From: Candidatus Bathyarchaeota archaeon
Lineage (GTDB): Archaea; Thermoproteota; Bathyarchaeia; Bathyarchaeales; SOJC01
Reading direction: 5' to 3'
NCBI GenBank assembly: GCA_023131225.1
Contig: JAGLZW010000028.1
Location: 1-55,080, forward strand
DNA length: 55,080 bases
Position numbers and translations under genes: made by a program
Part shown: positions 7,405 through 15,574 of the stretch, in pieces
Layout: every line of letters starts with the position of its first letter
Numbering within the stretch: the stretch's first letter is position 1
Notes under the pieces: generated by a model
The model's input: only the letters and a program-made list of their open reading frames with translations
What the model was told of the DNA's origin: nothing
Database searches by the model: none

Positions 7405-9039
7405 TTAGTCTTCAGGCATTCCGCCTGGGCCTTTCCCTGCTTCTTTTGGCGCCGTTGCAGCTATTACATCGTCTATGCGCATTATCATGGACGCAGATTC
7501 TGTAGCAGACTTGATCGCTTGTTCCTTCACGGCCATAGGTTCTATTACGCCGTTGCGTTCCATGTTGACAATTTTGCCCGTGAAAACGTTTACTCCCATT
7601 AAGTGGCCTTTTTGCTTTTCGTGAGCAGCTCTTAAGCCTACAAGAATGTCAATTGGGTCCAAGCCAGCGTTTTCCGCCAAGGTTTTTGGCACGATTTCAA
7701 GCGAGTCCGCGAAAGCTTCTATAGCTAGTTGTTCTCTTCCACCAATTTTTGTAGCATATTCGCGGATTTCCTTTGCGAGTTCTTCTTCGATGGCTCCGCC
7801 GCCGGGGACTATTTTGTTGTTTTCGATGACATCTGAGACTACTGAAAGGGCGTCGTGCATTGCGCGTTCAGCTTCATCCACCATGCGTTCTAAGCCTGCA
7901 CGGATCAGGATGGCTACGGAGTGAGGCGTCTTGCATTTTTCTATGAATATCATTTTGTCGTCGCCTACTTTCCGTTCCTCGACGAGACCTGCTGTTCCCA
8001 AATCTTTCTTCTTGAGGTCTTCTAGGTTTGTGATTATTTTTCCATTAGTTGCCCTGGCGAGTTTTTCCATGTCCGACTGCTTTACTCTTCTCGCGGAAAG
8101 TACGCCTTTTTTGGCTAGGAAGTGCTGTGCCATGTCGTCCATTCCTTTTTGGCAGAAGAGTACGTTGGCGCCTGAAGCTGTGATTTTCTTTACCATGCCT
8201 TGGAGCATGCGTGTTTCTTGGTCTAGGAAAGCCTGTATTTGAGCTGGGTCTTTGATGCGTATTTCAGCATTGATTTCTGTTTTTTCGACTTCAAGGGGGC
8301 AATCAAGCAAAGCGATTTTTGCGCTTTTAGTTATTTTTGGCATTCCTGCGTGGACTACTTCTTTGTCAATTATGATACCTTTAATAAGTTGGCTGTCGAA
8401 GAGGCTTTTTCCCTCTTTTTTGGTAATTTGAATATTATCAATGTCAGCTATCCACCTGTCGCCGCGTTTTTCGGCAATTTGCCTCACAGCATCAATAGCA
8501 ATATCTGCAAATGTTTCTCTTGCAGAACCTACTGCTTTGCTTCCCATGCTAGTTAATGCAACCTTTCGGAGCGTTGCACGGTCTTCCATGTCTACAGTGA
8601 TGCCTATTTTGTTGAGGATTTCAACCGCTTTTTGTGCCGCTTTACGGTAACCGCTTACAATTATTAATGGGTGGATGTTTTGGTCTAAGAGTGCTTCTGC
8701 GTGTTTGAGAAGCTCGCCTGCCAACACTACGGCTGTTGTCGTTCCGTCGCCAACCATGTCATCTTGGGTTTTAGCCACTTCCACCATCATCTTTGCCGCG
8801 GGGTGTTCAACATCTACGTCGTCGAGTATGGCTGCACCGTCGTTTGTTATTGTTATGTCACCCATGGAGTCAATTAGCATTTTGTCCATTCCACGAGGAC
8901 CTAGCGTGGTGCGAAGTACTTCGCCTATTGTTCGTGCTGCCATGATGTTGTTTCTCTGAGCCTCTCGTCCGCGTCGCCTGCCAGTTCCTTCTTTAAGAAT
9001 CAGTATAGGTTGTCCGCCTTGGGTAGTTAAATAAGCCAT
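7405..9039 (-). CDS. ths: Thermosome subunit (group II chaperonin)
   Basis: ATP-driven protein-folding chamber of the archaeal cytosol. The 544-residue chain has the family hallmarks: [11 protein letters not shown], nucleotide-binding GDGTTT, the apical helical-protrusion region, and [11 protein letters not shown] near the C-terminus. The GGM tail is short ([10 protein letters not shown]). The start at 9039 is chosen because AAAGGAG lies nine bases ahead and the TATA box at 9089-9097 places transcription near 9066, downstream of the longer in-frame ATG at 9078. It is a single-gene unit. A 37-bp repeated element lies directly upstream of the promoter. Confidence 0.97.
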   Translation of the reverse strand: MAYLTTQGGQPILILKEGTGRRRGREAQRNNIMAARTIGEVLRTTLGPRGMDKMLIDSMGDITITNDGAAILDDVDVEHPAAKMMVEVAKTQDDMVGDGTTTAVVLAGELLKHAEALLDQNIHPLIIVSGYRKAAQKAVEILNKIGITVDMEDRATLRKVALTSMGSKAVGSARETFADIAIDAVRQIAEKRGDRWIADIDNIQITKKEGKSLFDSQLIKGIIIDKEVVHAGMPKITKSAKIALLDCPLEVEKTEINAEIRIKDPAQIQAFLDQETRMLQGMVKKITASGANVLFCQKGMDDMAQHFLAKKGVLSARRVKQSDMEKLARATNGKIITNLEDLKKKDLGTAGLVEERKVGDDKMIFIEKCKTPHSVAILIRAGLERMVDEAERAMHDALSVVSDVIENNKIVPGGGAIEEELAKEIREYATKIGGREQLAIEAFADSLEIVPKTLAENAGLDPIDILVGLRAAHEKQKGHLMGVNVFTGKIVNMERNGVIEPMAVKEQAIKSATESASMIMRIDDVIAATAPKEAGKGPGGMPED

Positions 9040-9088
9040 TTCTTCCATCTCCTTTGTGATAAGTGCTAGAGTATGCAATTTTCAACGA

Positions 9089-9097
9089 AAATATAAA
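9089..9097 (-). promoter_or_regulatory. Thermosome promoter (BRE/TATA)
   Basis: Minus strand GCAAAG followed by TTTATATTT: purine-rich BRE and a strong TATA box. Expected start about 9066, giving a roughly 25-nt leader with AAAGGAG. Confidence 0.7.
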
Positions 9098-9113
9098 CTT
9101 TGCTCAAGAAGGC

Positions 9114-9150
9114 TCTGTTAACTCTTAAGCACGTCCATTTAGGTGTTAAC
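9114..9150 (-). repeat. 37-bp GTTAAC element, copy 1
   Basis: On the minus strand it runs from GTTAACACCT to GTTAACAGA, exactly 37 bases, with ATGTGCCG 3 bases ahead. Copies of identical length occur at 13484-13520 and 54804-54840. This copy lies about 16 bp upstream of the thermosome TATA box, where an archaeal activator or repressor could bind. Confidence 0.6.
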
Positions 9151-9167
9151 TGTCGGCACATCCTTGG

Positions 9168-11717
9168 CTAAACATCTGCTATGTATTCGTAGCCCTCTTT
9201 TGAGATTTCCTGTTTTTCGGTTTTTATGCTAGGAACTATGCTTCCAACCAGAGACAGTATGGCTTGTTCATGTTTGCTTATTTGTTTGAGCAGTTCAGCT
9301 TTCTTTCGTTCCTCTACTTTTATCTGCTCGGCTATTTTGTTTTGGTCTTCCATCTTTTCTGGAACAGGGATTTTTACTTTCTCAAGTGCACCGTAGGAGA
9401 TACCTGGATTAATTTCTCCAGTAGCTTGACGTTTCAATAGATAGAATATTGTTGGTTGCTTAAGCATGTAATAAAGATAAACAGGGTTTACTATCTCAAT
9501 CTTGGGTCTGACAACAAAAAACCTGTTTGTTGCTATACATCCTTCATACTCTTTTGGAACTATACATACTCCTCTAATACAATGCATAGCATTTGGAATC
9601 AGAAAGTCGCCCTCTTTCAAAACATAAGTTGCACGATTCGGGGCGGTTTTCCCCATTATCTGTTTTGAAGAAATGATTTCTCCCTTCACCAAGTCTACAT
9701 CGTTTACTTCAATGTAGTTGAAGACTGTGTTAAGATTTGCTTTGGGGTCAAATTTGTCTTTACTTTTCTCAACAAGCTTACTGATTGGTCGTAGAGGATA
9801 TTGTGATTTGGAAAGGCTCATCTCAATTTCTTTGTATTTTGGGTGATAGTGCCAAGGGTCGATTCTGTCTTCAAGTTCTGAAAAGCTGATTATGTTTTCG
9901 GGGTTTGGATTTTTGGTTCTCTTTAGAATTTCGGGGAGGTCATTTAATGGAAGTTTTCGTCCAGTAGAGTCGAACCCTACATAGCGTGCCCAGTCGATGT
10001 ATATGTCATAGTCGGTTGGCAGTTCCTTTATCTTCTGTAAGAATAACAAATTGCCTTCATTGTTCGCCCCGCTGGCACGGAAGGCAGGATGCGGAAGACC
10101 TATTAACGCCAAAATTTTCGTGTTTTCCTTAATCATCTCTCGACATTTCTTGTAGACACGAGACGGGTTATTGAAGATGCCAGCGGGCAACACGAGACCA
10201 GCTTTTCCCCCATATTGAAGTAGGGCAATAATTTTCTCAACAAAAAGAAGTTCTTTAGAGACGCTGACAGGGTTACCTTTCTTATTCTTCCCTAATTCAA
10301 ATTTCTCCAAAATTTTCGGGTCTTTTTCACGACCAGCGAAGGGTGGATTAGAAAAGACTATTTTTACCGTTCCATCTTTCAACTCTTCTTGTAATTTAGA
10401 GGGTAAATTTGGGTCAGTCAGGAGCCCACCGCCACGAAGGATGTGGAAAATTCCTGAGTGCCCATCTCCGTGCATAATCATATTCATCTTAGCAACTCTA
10501 ACCATGCGGTCATTGATGTCTATGCCAAATGTTTTGTGCTCAGCGAAATATTTGATTGAAGCTTTAATTTCCGTCTCGCTTAAGTTGGGATTTTCCTGCT
10601 TTATCCACTCACGGAGTTTTCTAAGGGTCATAATCAAAAATCCACCGCTCCCACAGGCGGGGTCTAAAATTTTACTCTCCCTGTCTGGTCTGATAATTTC
10701 AACCATAAACTCCACTATTTCTCTGGGAGTGAAAAACTGAGCCAATTCACCTCTGAAAGTGTTGCCAACCATCTGCTCGTATACTGTGCCCTTAATGTCT
10801 GCTCCCTGAATATTCTCGGTAGTGTTGACCAAACTATAGCCTTGAAGAACCTGAACAATATTGAAGATTGAGAAATCATCCAATTCGAGAGTAACAGGAA
10901 CTGGTTCCGTATTGAACTGTGACCAGAAGACATCTTGATATTTACTTGAGGACATGGCTTTATCAAATAACTGTCTAACCCTATCGGCTACCTCATGAGG
11001 GGTTTCTTTTGCTAATACGACAAACTCGTAATATGATGGAACTTCTCTTTCATCATACAGTTTTATGAAAAGCAGTTTTGTCATTTCGTCAAAGGCTTTT
11101 GCGGGGTCATGTCCTAACTTTTCAAGAATTAGGAGATGACAGAAACTGATTACTTGTCTTAGTTCTTCTTCATCTTTGAATGGACGTAATGTTTCTGTCT
11201 TAGGAACCTTTTGGGGAAGGGGTTTATCTTCAACCCAAACTGGCAAGCGAGCTATTGGGTCTGATTGATTAGGATATGTTGAAGTCTTGAAAGCACGTTC
11301 ATATAACCCATTTGACCATAAGTGATATTCTGCACCTAAGTTGCGTGCATAGGATTCTGCTTGTGCCACTCCCTCTTTTTCTTTTGGAGCTTTGGTTTCA
11401 ATGACAGCGAGAGGCTTGGCTTTATTTTCATCACGATATACAACTATGTCTGCTCTGACGGGAACATTACGTTTACCTGCATCCCGACCTACGCCAGCAG
11501 GAACTTCAATGTCTATGTGTGAAGCTGGAAAACAATACTCCTTAACCAACTTTCTCATCCATTGAAGTCTAACCTTACCTTCTGGCTTGTCCTTCTCCGA
11601 AACAACAATTTTAATAATGCGGTCTGCATATCCAAGTCTCTTCAGTTCCTTTGCTAAATCCTCATCTTCTGGCGATAATCGTCGCTGAGAGGGTTGCTTG
11701 ACTTCATTAGGTGCCAT
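9168..11717 (-). CDS. Single-chain restriction-modification protein (nuclease-methylase-specificity fusion)
   Basis: An 849-residue fusion. Residues 45-150 form an HsdR-N-like PD-(D/E)XK nuclease domain (Asp90, Glu107-Thr-Lys109, then QAESYA). Residues 180-600 are an HsdM-type N6-adenine methylase: helical bundle, SAM motif DPACGSGG at 352-359 and catalytic NPPF at 457-460. The C-terminal region from about 610 resembles one HsdS target-recognition domain with a coiled-coil end. Without an HsdR helicase it resembles type IIG/IIB enzymes that cut and methylate with one chain. Start ATG 11717 overlaps the end of the small leader gene by 11 bases, implying translational coupling. Confidence 0.85.
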   Translation of the reverse strand: MAPNEVKQPSQRRLSPEDEDLAKELKRLGYADRIIKIVVSEKDKPEGKVRLQWMRKLVKEYCFPASHIDIEVPAGVGRDAGKRNVPVRADIVVYRDENKAKPLAVIETKAPKEKEGVAQAESYARNLGAEYHLWSNGLYERAFKTSTYPNQSDPIARLPVWVEDKPLPQKVPKTETLRPFKDEEELRQVISFCHLLILEKLGHDPAKAFDEMTKLLFIKLYDEREVPSYYEFVVLAKETPHEVADRVRQLFDKAMSSSKYQDVFWSQFNTEPVPVTLELDDFSIFNIVQVLQGYSLVNTTENIQGADIKGTVYEQMVGNTFRGELAQFFTPREIVEFMVEIIRPDRESKILDPACGSGGFLIMTLRKLREWIKQENPNLSETEIKASIKYFAEHKTFGIDINDRMVRVAKMNMIMHGDGHSGIFHILRGGGLLTDPNLPSKLQEELKDGTVKIVFSNPPFAGREKDPKILEKFELGKNKKGNPVSVSKELLFVEKIIALLQYGGKAGLVLPAGIFNNPSRVYKKCREMIKENTKILALIGLPHPAFRASGANNEGNLLFLQKIKELPTDYDIYIDWARYVGFDSTGRKLPLNDLPEILKRTKNPNPENIISFSELEDRIDPWHYHPKYKEIEMSLSKSQYPLRPISKLVEKSKDKFDPKANLNTVFNYIEVNDVDLVKGEIISSKQIMGKTAPNRATYVLKEGDFLIPNAMHCIRGVCIVPKEYEGCIATNRFFVVRPKIEIVNPVYLYYMLKQPTIFYLLKRQATGEINPGISYGALEKVKIPVPEKMEDQNKIAEQIKVEERKKAELLKQISKHEQAILSLVGSIVPSIKTEKQEISKEGYEYIADV

Positions 11718-11862
11718 TTTCTTTGCCCTTATATACCTTGATTAGCCTCTTAATGATTTCGTCATACGTCTCTCCTTTAGTTCCTAATGCCTTCAACTCG
11801 TCTCTCATTTTTTTTGAAAGTTGAATCGTGGTATTTTTATTTTGCTTTGCCATAGGCATCAT
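11707..11862 (-). CDS. VapB-like small protein ahead of R-M gene, 51 aa
   Basis: A 51-residue protein containing TIQLSKKMRDELKALG and YDEIIKRLI, the pattern of archaeal VapB/DUF7557-type antitoxins (ribbon-helix-helix-like DNA binding). No VapC toxin is adjacent; it is instead coupled to the R-M fusion gene, so it may act as a controller protein. The TATA box (CTTAAATA, 11884-11891) would place transcription at about 11862, so the message may be leaderless, starting on ATG 11862; ATG 11853 is an alternative. Confidence 0.65.
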   Translation of the reverse strand: MMPMAKQNKNTTIQLSKKMRDELKALGTKGETYDEIIKRLIKVYKGKENGT

Positions 11863-11863
11863 A

Positions 11864-11880
11864 ACAACTATAATTGTTGT
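11864..11880. promoter_or_regulatory. Inverted repeat between TATA box and start of R-M operon
   Basis: ACAAC (11864-11868) and GTTGT (11876-11880) form a perfect 5-bp inverted repeat with a 7-bp AT-rich spacer, placed between the TATA box and the leaderless start. It is positioned to act as an operator, possibly for the small leader protein itself. Confidence 0.45.
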
Positions 11881-11913
11881 GTGTATTTAAGTTTTGCCAT
11901 AGCGACCATAAAA

Positions 11914-11949
11914 CTTATATAATTATAGCCACTATAGTAACCATAGTGG
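11914..11949 (+). promoter_or_regulatory. Transposase promoter with overlapping palindrome
   Basis: TATA box CTTATATAAT at 11914-11923 is followed by CCACTAT (11929-11935) and ATAGTGG (11943-11949), a perfect 7-bp inverted repeat over the expected start of transcription. It could be an autoregulatory site or part of a terminal repeat. Confidence 0.5.
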
Positions 11950-11957
11950 TTAGCAAA

Positions 11958-13091
11958 ATGATGAGCCTTCAAGAACTTGAGAAACTCCGTGAAGAAAGGG
12001 GTTTGGAAATTGTTAACAATAATAGAAATCACATAAAAAGAGCATCAGGTCTTTCTTATACTGTTCTTTCTCAAAGTGGAAATGGCGATTATATTGTTTC
12101 TCAAATAGAAGGTGAGTGGCATTGTTCGTGTCCAGACCACAAGTACAGAAGAGTCAAGTGTAAACATATTTTTGCTGTAGAGTTTTCGATTGCTTTAAGG
12201 AAAGAAGTTTCAAGCAACATTGTTATTGAGCCTTTGAATGTTCAGATTTGTCCGTATTGTCAGTCAGATAAAATCGTTAGACGTGGAGTGAGACATAACA
12301 ACTATGGTGACATTCAAAGGTTTTCATGTAAAGTTTGTAGCAAATGGTTTGTTATCAATCTAGGTTTTGAGAAAATGAAATCTTCTCCTCAAGTTATTAC
12401 CTCAGCTATGCAACTATACTTCACTGGAGCTTCTTTAAGAAATACTGCAAAGTTTCTAAGGCTTCAAGGCGTTAAAGTTAGTCATGTTGCAGTTTACAAG
12501 TGGATTCGGAAATATATCGCTTTAATGGAGAAGTACATTGAGAAGCTAAGACCTCAAGTCTCCGATACTTTTAGGGCGGACGAGGTTTGGCTTAAGATAA
12601 AAGGAGATAGGAAGTATCTATTTGCCATAATGGATGACGAGACACGTTATTGGATTGCTCAAGAAGTTGCAGAATCCAAATACAAGCATGATGCAAGAAA
12701 GCTTTTTCAACTAGCCAAAAAAGTAACTGGAAAAAAGCCTAAGACTTTGATAACTGACGGTCTTCCAGCTTACCGAGACGCATACATGAAAGAGTTTTGG
12801 ACACTCAGAAACCCTAGAACCAAGCACATTAGACACATCAAAATCAAAGGTGACATGAATAACAACAAAATGGAGAGACTAAACGGAGAAATCAGAGACA
12901 GAGAGAAAGTCATGCGAGGGTTAAAGAAAAAAGACACGCCGATATTGACAGGTCTTCAAATATTCCACAACTACATTAGGGAACACGAAGGGTTAGAGGG
13001 TAAGACACCAGCAGAAGCATGCGGAATAACCGTGGAAGGAAAGAATAAGTGGAAAACTCTAATTCAGAATGCAAGTCAAAGTAAGGTTTAG
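11958..13091 (+). CDS. DDE transposase with N-terminal SWIM zinc finger
   Basis: A 377-residue transposase. Residues 56-70 form a SWIM finger (C56-x-C58 ... C68-x-H70), residues 98-127 a zinc ribbon (CPYC/CKVC), followed by a helix-turn-helix region and an IS6/IS240-like DDE catalytic core: Asp208 in ADEVW, Asp267 in ITDG and Glu306 in NNKMERLNG. Start ATG 11958 is chosen because the TATA box at 11914 excludes the longer in-frame ATG at 11874. No clear flanking terminal inverted repeats or target duplications were found, so the insertion boundaries are unknown. Confidence 0.85.
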   Translation: MMSLQELEKLREERGLEIVNNNRNHIKRASGLSYTVLSQSGNGDYIVSQIEGEWHCSCPDHKYRRVKCKHIFAVEFSIALRKEVSSNIVIEPLNVQICPYCQSDKIVRRGVRHNNYGDIQRFSCKVCSKWFVINLGFEKMKSSPQVITSAMQLYFTGASLRNTAKFLRLQGVKVSHVAVYKWIRKYIALMEKYIEKLRPQVSDTFRADEVWLKIKGDRKYLFAIMDDETRYWIAQEVAESKYKHDARKLFQLAKKVTGKKPKTLITDGLPAYRDAYMKEFWTLRNPRTKHIRHIKIKGDMNNNKMERLNGEIRDREKVMRGLKKKDTPILTGLQIFHNYIREHEGLEGKTPAEACGITVEGKNKWKTLIQNASQSKV

Positions 13092-13387
13092 AGTTTTTCG
13101 TCCATTACACAAGGTTTTCCTATTTTTGCGCACCAAGATTTTTCATCTCTTAATAATTGAGTGCTTAAGGATTCTGGCAAGTTGGCAACTAATGGATGCT
13201 TTAAACTTGGGCATGAAAACCTCGGCAGTGTTGCATTCTTAACCTCTTTTCTTGGTCTCAAAACTCGTTTGTAACTGCCATTTGAATCCTTCCTTTGTGT
13301 CATAACTAACTCATTTGGGTCAGGATAAGTTATGGTGATTTCATCTGAGCTCGTTATGGGACAGGTTTTTTTCACAGTTCTGCTCAT
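13088..13387 (-). CDS. Hypothetical protein, 99 aa
   Basis: Unrecognised 99-residue basic protein. The start is ATG 13387 with GAGGGT ten bases upstream and a TATA box (CTTTATACT) at 13421-13429, giving a short leader. Cysteines at positions near 9, 60, 84 and 92 could bind metal, but the spacing fits no ribbon known to me. Its 3' end overlaps the end of the transposase gene by four bases in convergent orientation. Confidence 0.55.
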   Translation of the reverse strand: MSRTVKKTCPITSSDEITITYPDPNELVMTQRKDSNGSYKRVLRPRKEVKNATLPRFSCPSLKHPLVANLPESLSTQLLRDEKSWCAKIGKPCVMDEKL

Positions 13388-13716
13388 AATCTTAACCCTC
13401 AAAGTACTTGCCAAAGCCAGTATAAAGACTCTTCGTGAAGTTTGTCAACCGATTTTTTGCACACAGTCTCTTATGTGCCGTTGGTTAACAGGTATGCAAA
13501 CGTGACGGAGAGTTAACAGAACCCTCAAGAATATTCTCGATTAAAATTTGTCGGCTTTCCTCTCTTTCAAAGAAATATTCCTTATGTAACAAATTTCTGT
13601 GAGGTCAAAGAATAACATGCCTTAGCTACATGCCAAGAGCCTGCATTTGATTCAGACATGTACGTCATTGAATACAGGCTCCGGGTTATCGTGGGGCTTA
13701 TTCTAGGATTACGTAT
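13388..13716. other. Intergenic region with repeated element
   Basis: Holds the promoter of the leftward 99-aa gene and one copy of the 37-bp element at 13484-13520. Rightwards of that copy, GATTAAAATTT at about 13540-13550 could be a TATA box, but no convincing rightward coding sequence follows; a non-coding transcript is possible. Confidence 0.4.
13484..13520 (+). repeat. 37-bp GTTAAC element, copy 2
   Basis: Runs GTTAACAGGT to GTTAACAGA over 37 bases with ATGTGCCG just upstream, and TTAACAGAACC at the right end as in copy 3. The central 17 bases differ between copies while length is constant. Confidence 0.6.
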
Positions 13717-13836
13717 CTACGCACTCTGTTTTTGCAGTCTTGCGAGTTTTCTTTTCTTTCGCTTTACTTTCCTTTCCTTCTTTGTTAGAGGCTTGGGCTT
13801 TTTCTCCCGTGTTTCGCCTCTCATGCCTCCACTCAT
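13717..13836 (-). CDS. Small highly basic protein, 39 aa
   Basis: A 39-residue protein of which about 17 residues are Lys or Arg (LTKKERKVKRKKRKLARLQ). A TATA box (TATTTTAAA, 13868-13876) lies about 36 bases upstream and GAGGGA precedes the ATG. The composition suggests nucleic-acid or ribosome binding. No family recognised. Confidence 0.5.
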   Translation of the reverse strand: MSGGMRGETREKKPKPLTKKERKVKRKKRKLARLQKQSA

Positions 13837-13973
13837 AGACTTCCCTCATACTAAGTTAGTCCAAAAGTATTTTAAATTTGCATAATTAACAAACAAGATT
13901 GCCCTGCAGAGATAGGGAGAATAAGAGCTAGCAATGATCGGGATTGAAGCGTCGACAATTGCTATCGTTTTTG

Positions 13974-14396
13974 TTATTTTCGTTCAAGTTTCGAGCTGAT
14001 AGTTCCGAAGATTGCCCCTGCGGCAGCAATCCAAGGTCCAATTAGAAGACTAAGCGTATTTCCTTCCAGATCATTTGCACTAGCAAGAGTAACGGTTATT
14101 ACCATGACAGATATGAAAAAACCAACGGCTGAAGCGACCGTTGCAAGTTGTATCCCAACTCCATACCCGAGAATATGTATAGCTCCACCGAAAATCGTTA
14201 AGATTACAAGGAGAATTAAAACCATTGGAATAACTAACTGTGCTTGGTTCTGGGCGTGGGTTATTCCGTAAATTGCATTTTCCTCCACGTCTAACCAGGG
14301 GAGAAACAGCGCGGCAAATATTATGCACCCCGCAGCGATTGCTACACCGCCCTGCACAAAAATGTCTGCAGTTTGTTCTTTTTCTCTTCCAATCAA
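13974..14396 (-). CDS. Four-helix membrane protein, unknown function
   Basis: A 140-residue protein with four hydrophobic spans at about 14-34, 53-74, 78-102 and 115-135 and a short charged N-terminus. No motif recognised. The promoter is visible: TATA AATATAAAGT at 14443-14452 on the minus strand, with a short leader to ATG 14396. Confidence 0.7.
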   Translation of the reverse strand: MIGREKEQTADIFVQGGVAIAAGCIIFAALFLPWLDVEENAIYGITHAQNQAQLVIPMVLILLVILTIFGGAIHILGYGVGIQLATVASAVGFFISVMVITVTLASANDLEGNTLSLLIGPWIAAAGAIFGTISSKLERK

Positions 14397-14689
14397 CTAA
14401 AACACTTTCTTTAAACTTTCAACTATGCAATTGTCACGTTTACTTTATATTTTTTTGTCCAAGGTTTGGTGGATAAAGAAACTTCTGTAGAGGGGAATAG
14501 AATAATTAACGTTTAATTCTGCGCGCATTCTTGGAGGATAACATTGGAAATTAGGTTTAGAGGTTGATGAAAGCACAATGATAATGCTAATCAAAATCAC
14601 AGAAACATCTATCTGAATAATTCGATAGACAGACTAGCTCGCGAACCTCATCTGTGAACGCACAGAGAAGCCGAGTTGGAAGTGTTCGG

Positions 14690-14881
14690 TTAACTCCCAA
14701 TTTTTTTGCTATGCGGATCGAGAGTATAAAGCCTATTCGGTTTTCCACATTTAGGACATTTTTCCATGCTTACATCCACCCATTCTCTACAACCAGGGCA
14801 TTCTTCCTTAATGAGAGTCCCGCAATTTACACAATAGAAAAACTCCCCAGCTTCCTTTCCACATTTTGGGCATCTAGGCAT
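14690..14881 (-). CDS. Double zinc-ribbon protein, 63 aa
   Basis: Three CPxC-type knuckle groups: CPKCG (4-8), CVNCG (17-21), CPGC (28-31) and CPKCG (43-47), making two zinc ribbons of the DZANK/zinc-ribbon type. Such proteins bind nucleic acids or act as structural adaptors; the target is unknown. It lies 75 bases downstream of another small zinc protein in the same direction and may share its transcript. Confidence 0.75.
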   Translation of the reverse strand: MPRCPKCGKEAGEFFYCVNCGTLIKEECPGCREWVDVSMEKCPKCGKPNRLYTLDPHSKKIGS

Positions 14882-14956
14882 CAGAGAACACCTGTAAAAT
14901 TCTTGACGTTGTTTCTATTAAGCTTTAGTAGATATACGCTTTTTTCTACAATAAAT

Positions 14957-15103
14957 CTACTTTGCATCTCGGAATTCCCATTTGTTCTCTATCGCACAAA
15001 TCATGCAAACCCGTAGGTTACACTTTTGACACTCATAGCTTAAAGCAACCTCTTTCTCACACAGATAACACTCGTTGAAAACCGTGTTGGCCTCACTCGA
15101 CAT
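14957..15103 (-). CDS. Small zinc-finger protein, 48 aa
   Basis: A 48-residue protein with CYLC (12-15), CQKC (25-28) and CMIC (33-36): a B-box- or RING-like cysteine pattern. Start ATG 15103 has AGGGG eight bases upstream. It probably forms a unit with the double zinc ribbon downstream. The function is unknown. Confidence 0.6.
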   Translation of the reverse strand: MSSEANTVFNECYLCEKEVALSYECQKCNLRVCMICAIENKWEFRDAK

Positions 15104-15574
15104 ACAACAACCCCTTTCTAGGGGGGAAGGCGCTCACGGTTCACGGCGTGCATTCATGAAAGGAATGCCAATAAATGGGCTCTATTTTCACATTCAACAA
15201 GAGAGCGATGAACCGCAAGCACGAAAACATTACGCAAACTTTCTATTTAACGACTTTGAGACAACGTACTCTTGAAGAAATGGAGAGTTAAGTGAAAGTA
15301 TCGGTATTTTACTATTCTAGTTGCGCCCTGTGCATGCGGTGCTATTAGCATTCATGAAAAAAGGTTAGTATCAATAAAAATCTGAAAGCTACAAAAATAG
15401 CTTTTTTTCAAAAATGGCGGATGGGGCTAGATGAAGGCTATCGTTTATATCTGCTGATGAGAGCACAAATCAATCCCAGAATAGTTTAATTGCAAGGCAC
15501 ACGCATGCAAGAGTCGTTTGGAAGATGCCGAGCATACACTAGGAAGAAATAATAAGATAAAAAGGAGAGTTGAT
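15104..15574. other. Intergenic region, divergent promoters
   Basis: Spacer between the leftward zinc-protein genes and the rightward acetyltransferase. A TATA-like AGTTTAATTG at 15483-15492 could serve the latter. No RNA gene or convincing open frame was seen. Confidence 0.35.

Noticed and set aside
13658-13885. Rightward 75-codon frame rich in Phe and Leu
   Set aside because: It is antisense to the 39-aa basic gene, whose promoter and ribosome site are better; hydrophobic composition arises from the reverse of Lys codons.
14566-14616. Possible C/D box RNA (TTGATGA ... CTGA)
   Set aside because: The C box has T instead of a purine at its first position, there is no terminal stem and no convincing D'/C' pair.
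15075-15275. Rightward 66-codon frame before the acetyltransferase
   Set aside because: Its start lies antisense inside the small zinc-protein gene and the sequence shows no motif.
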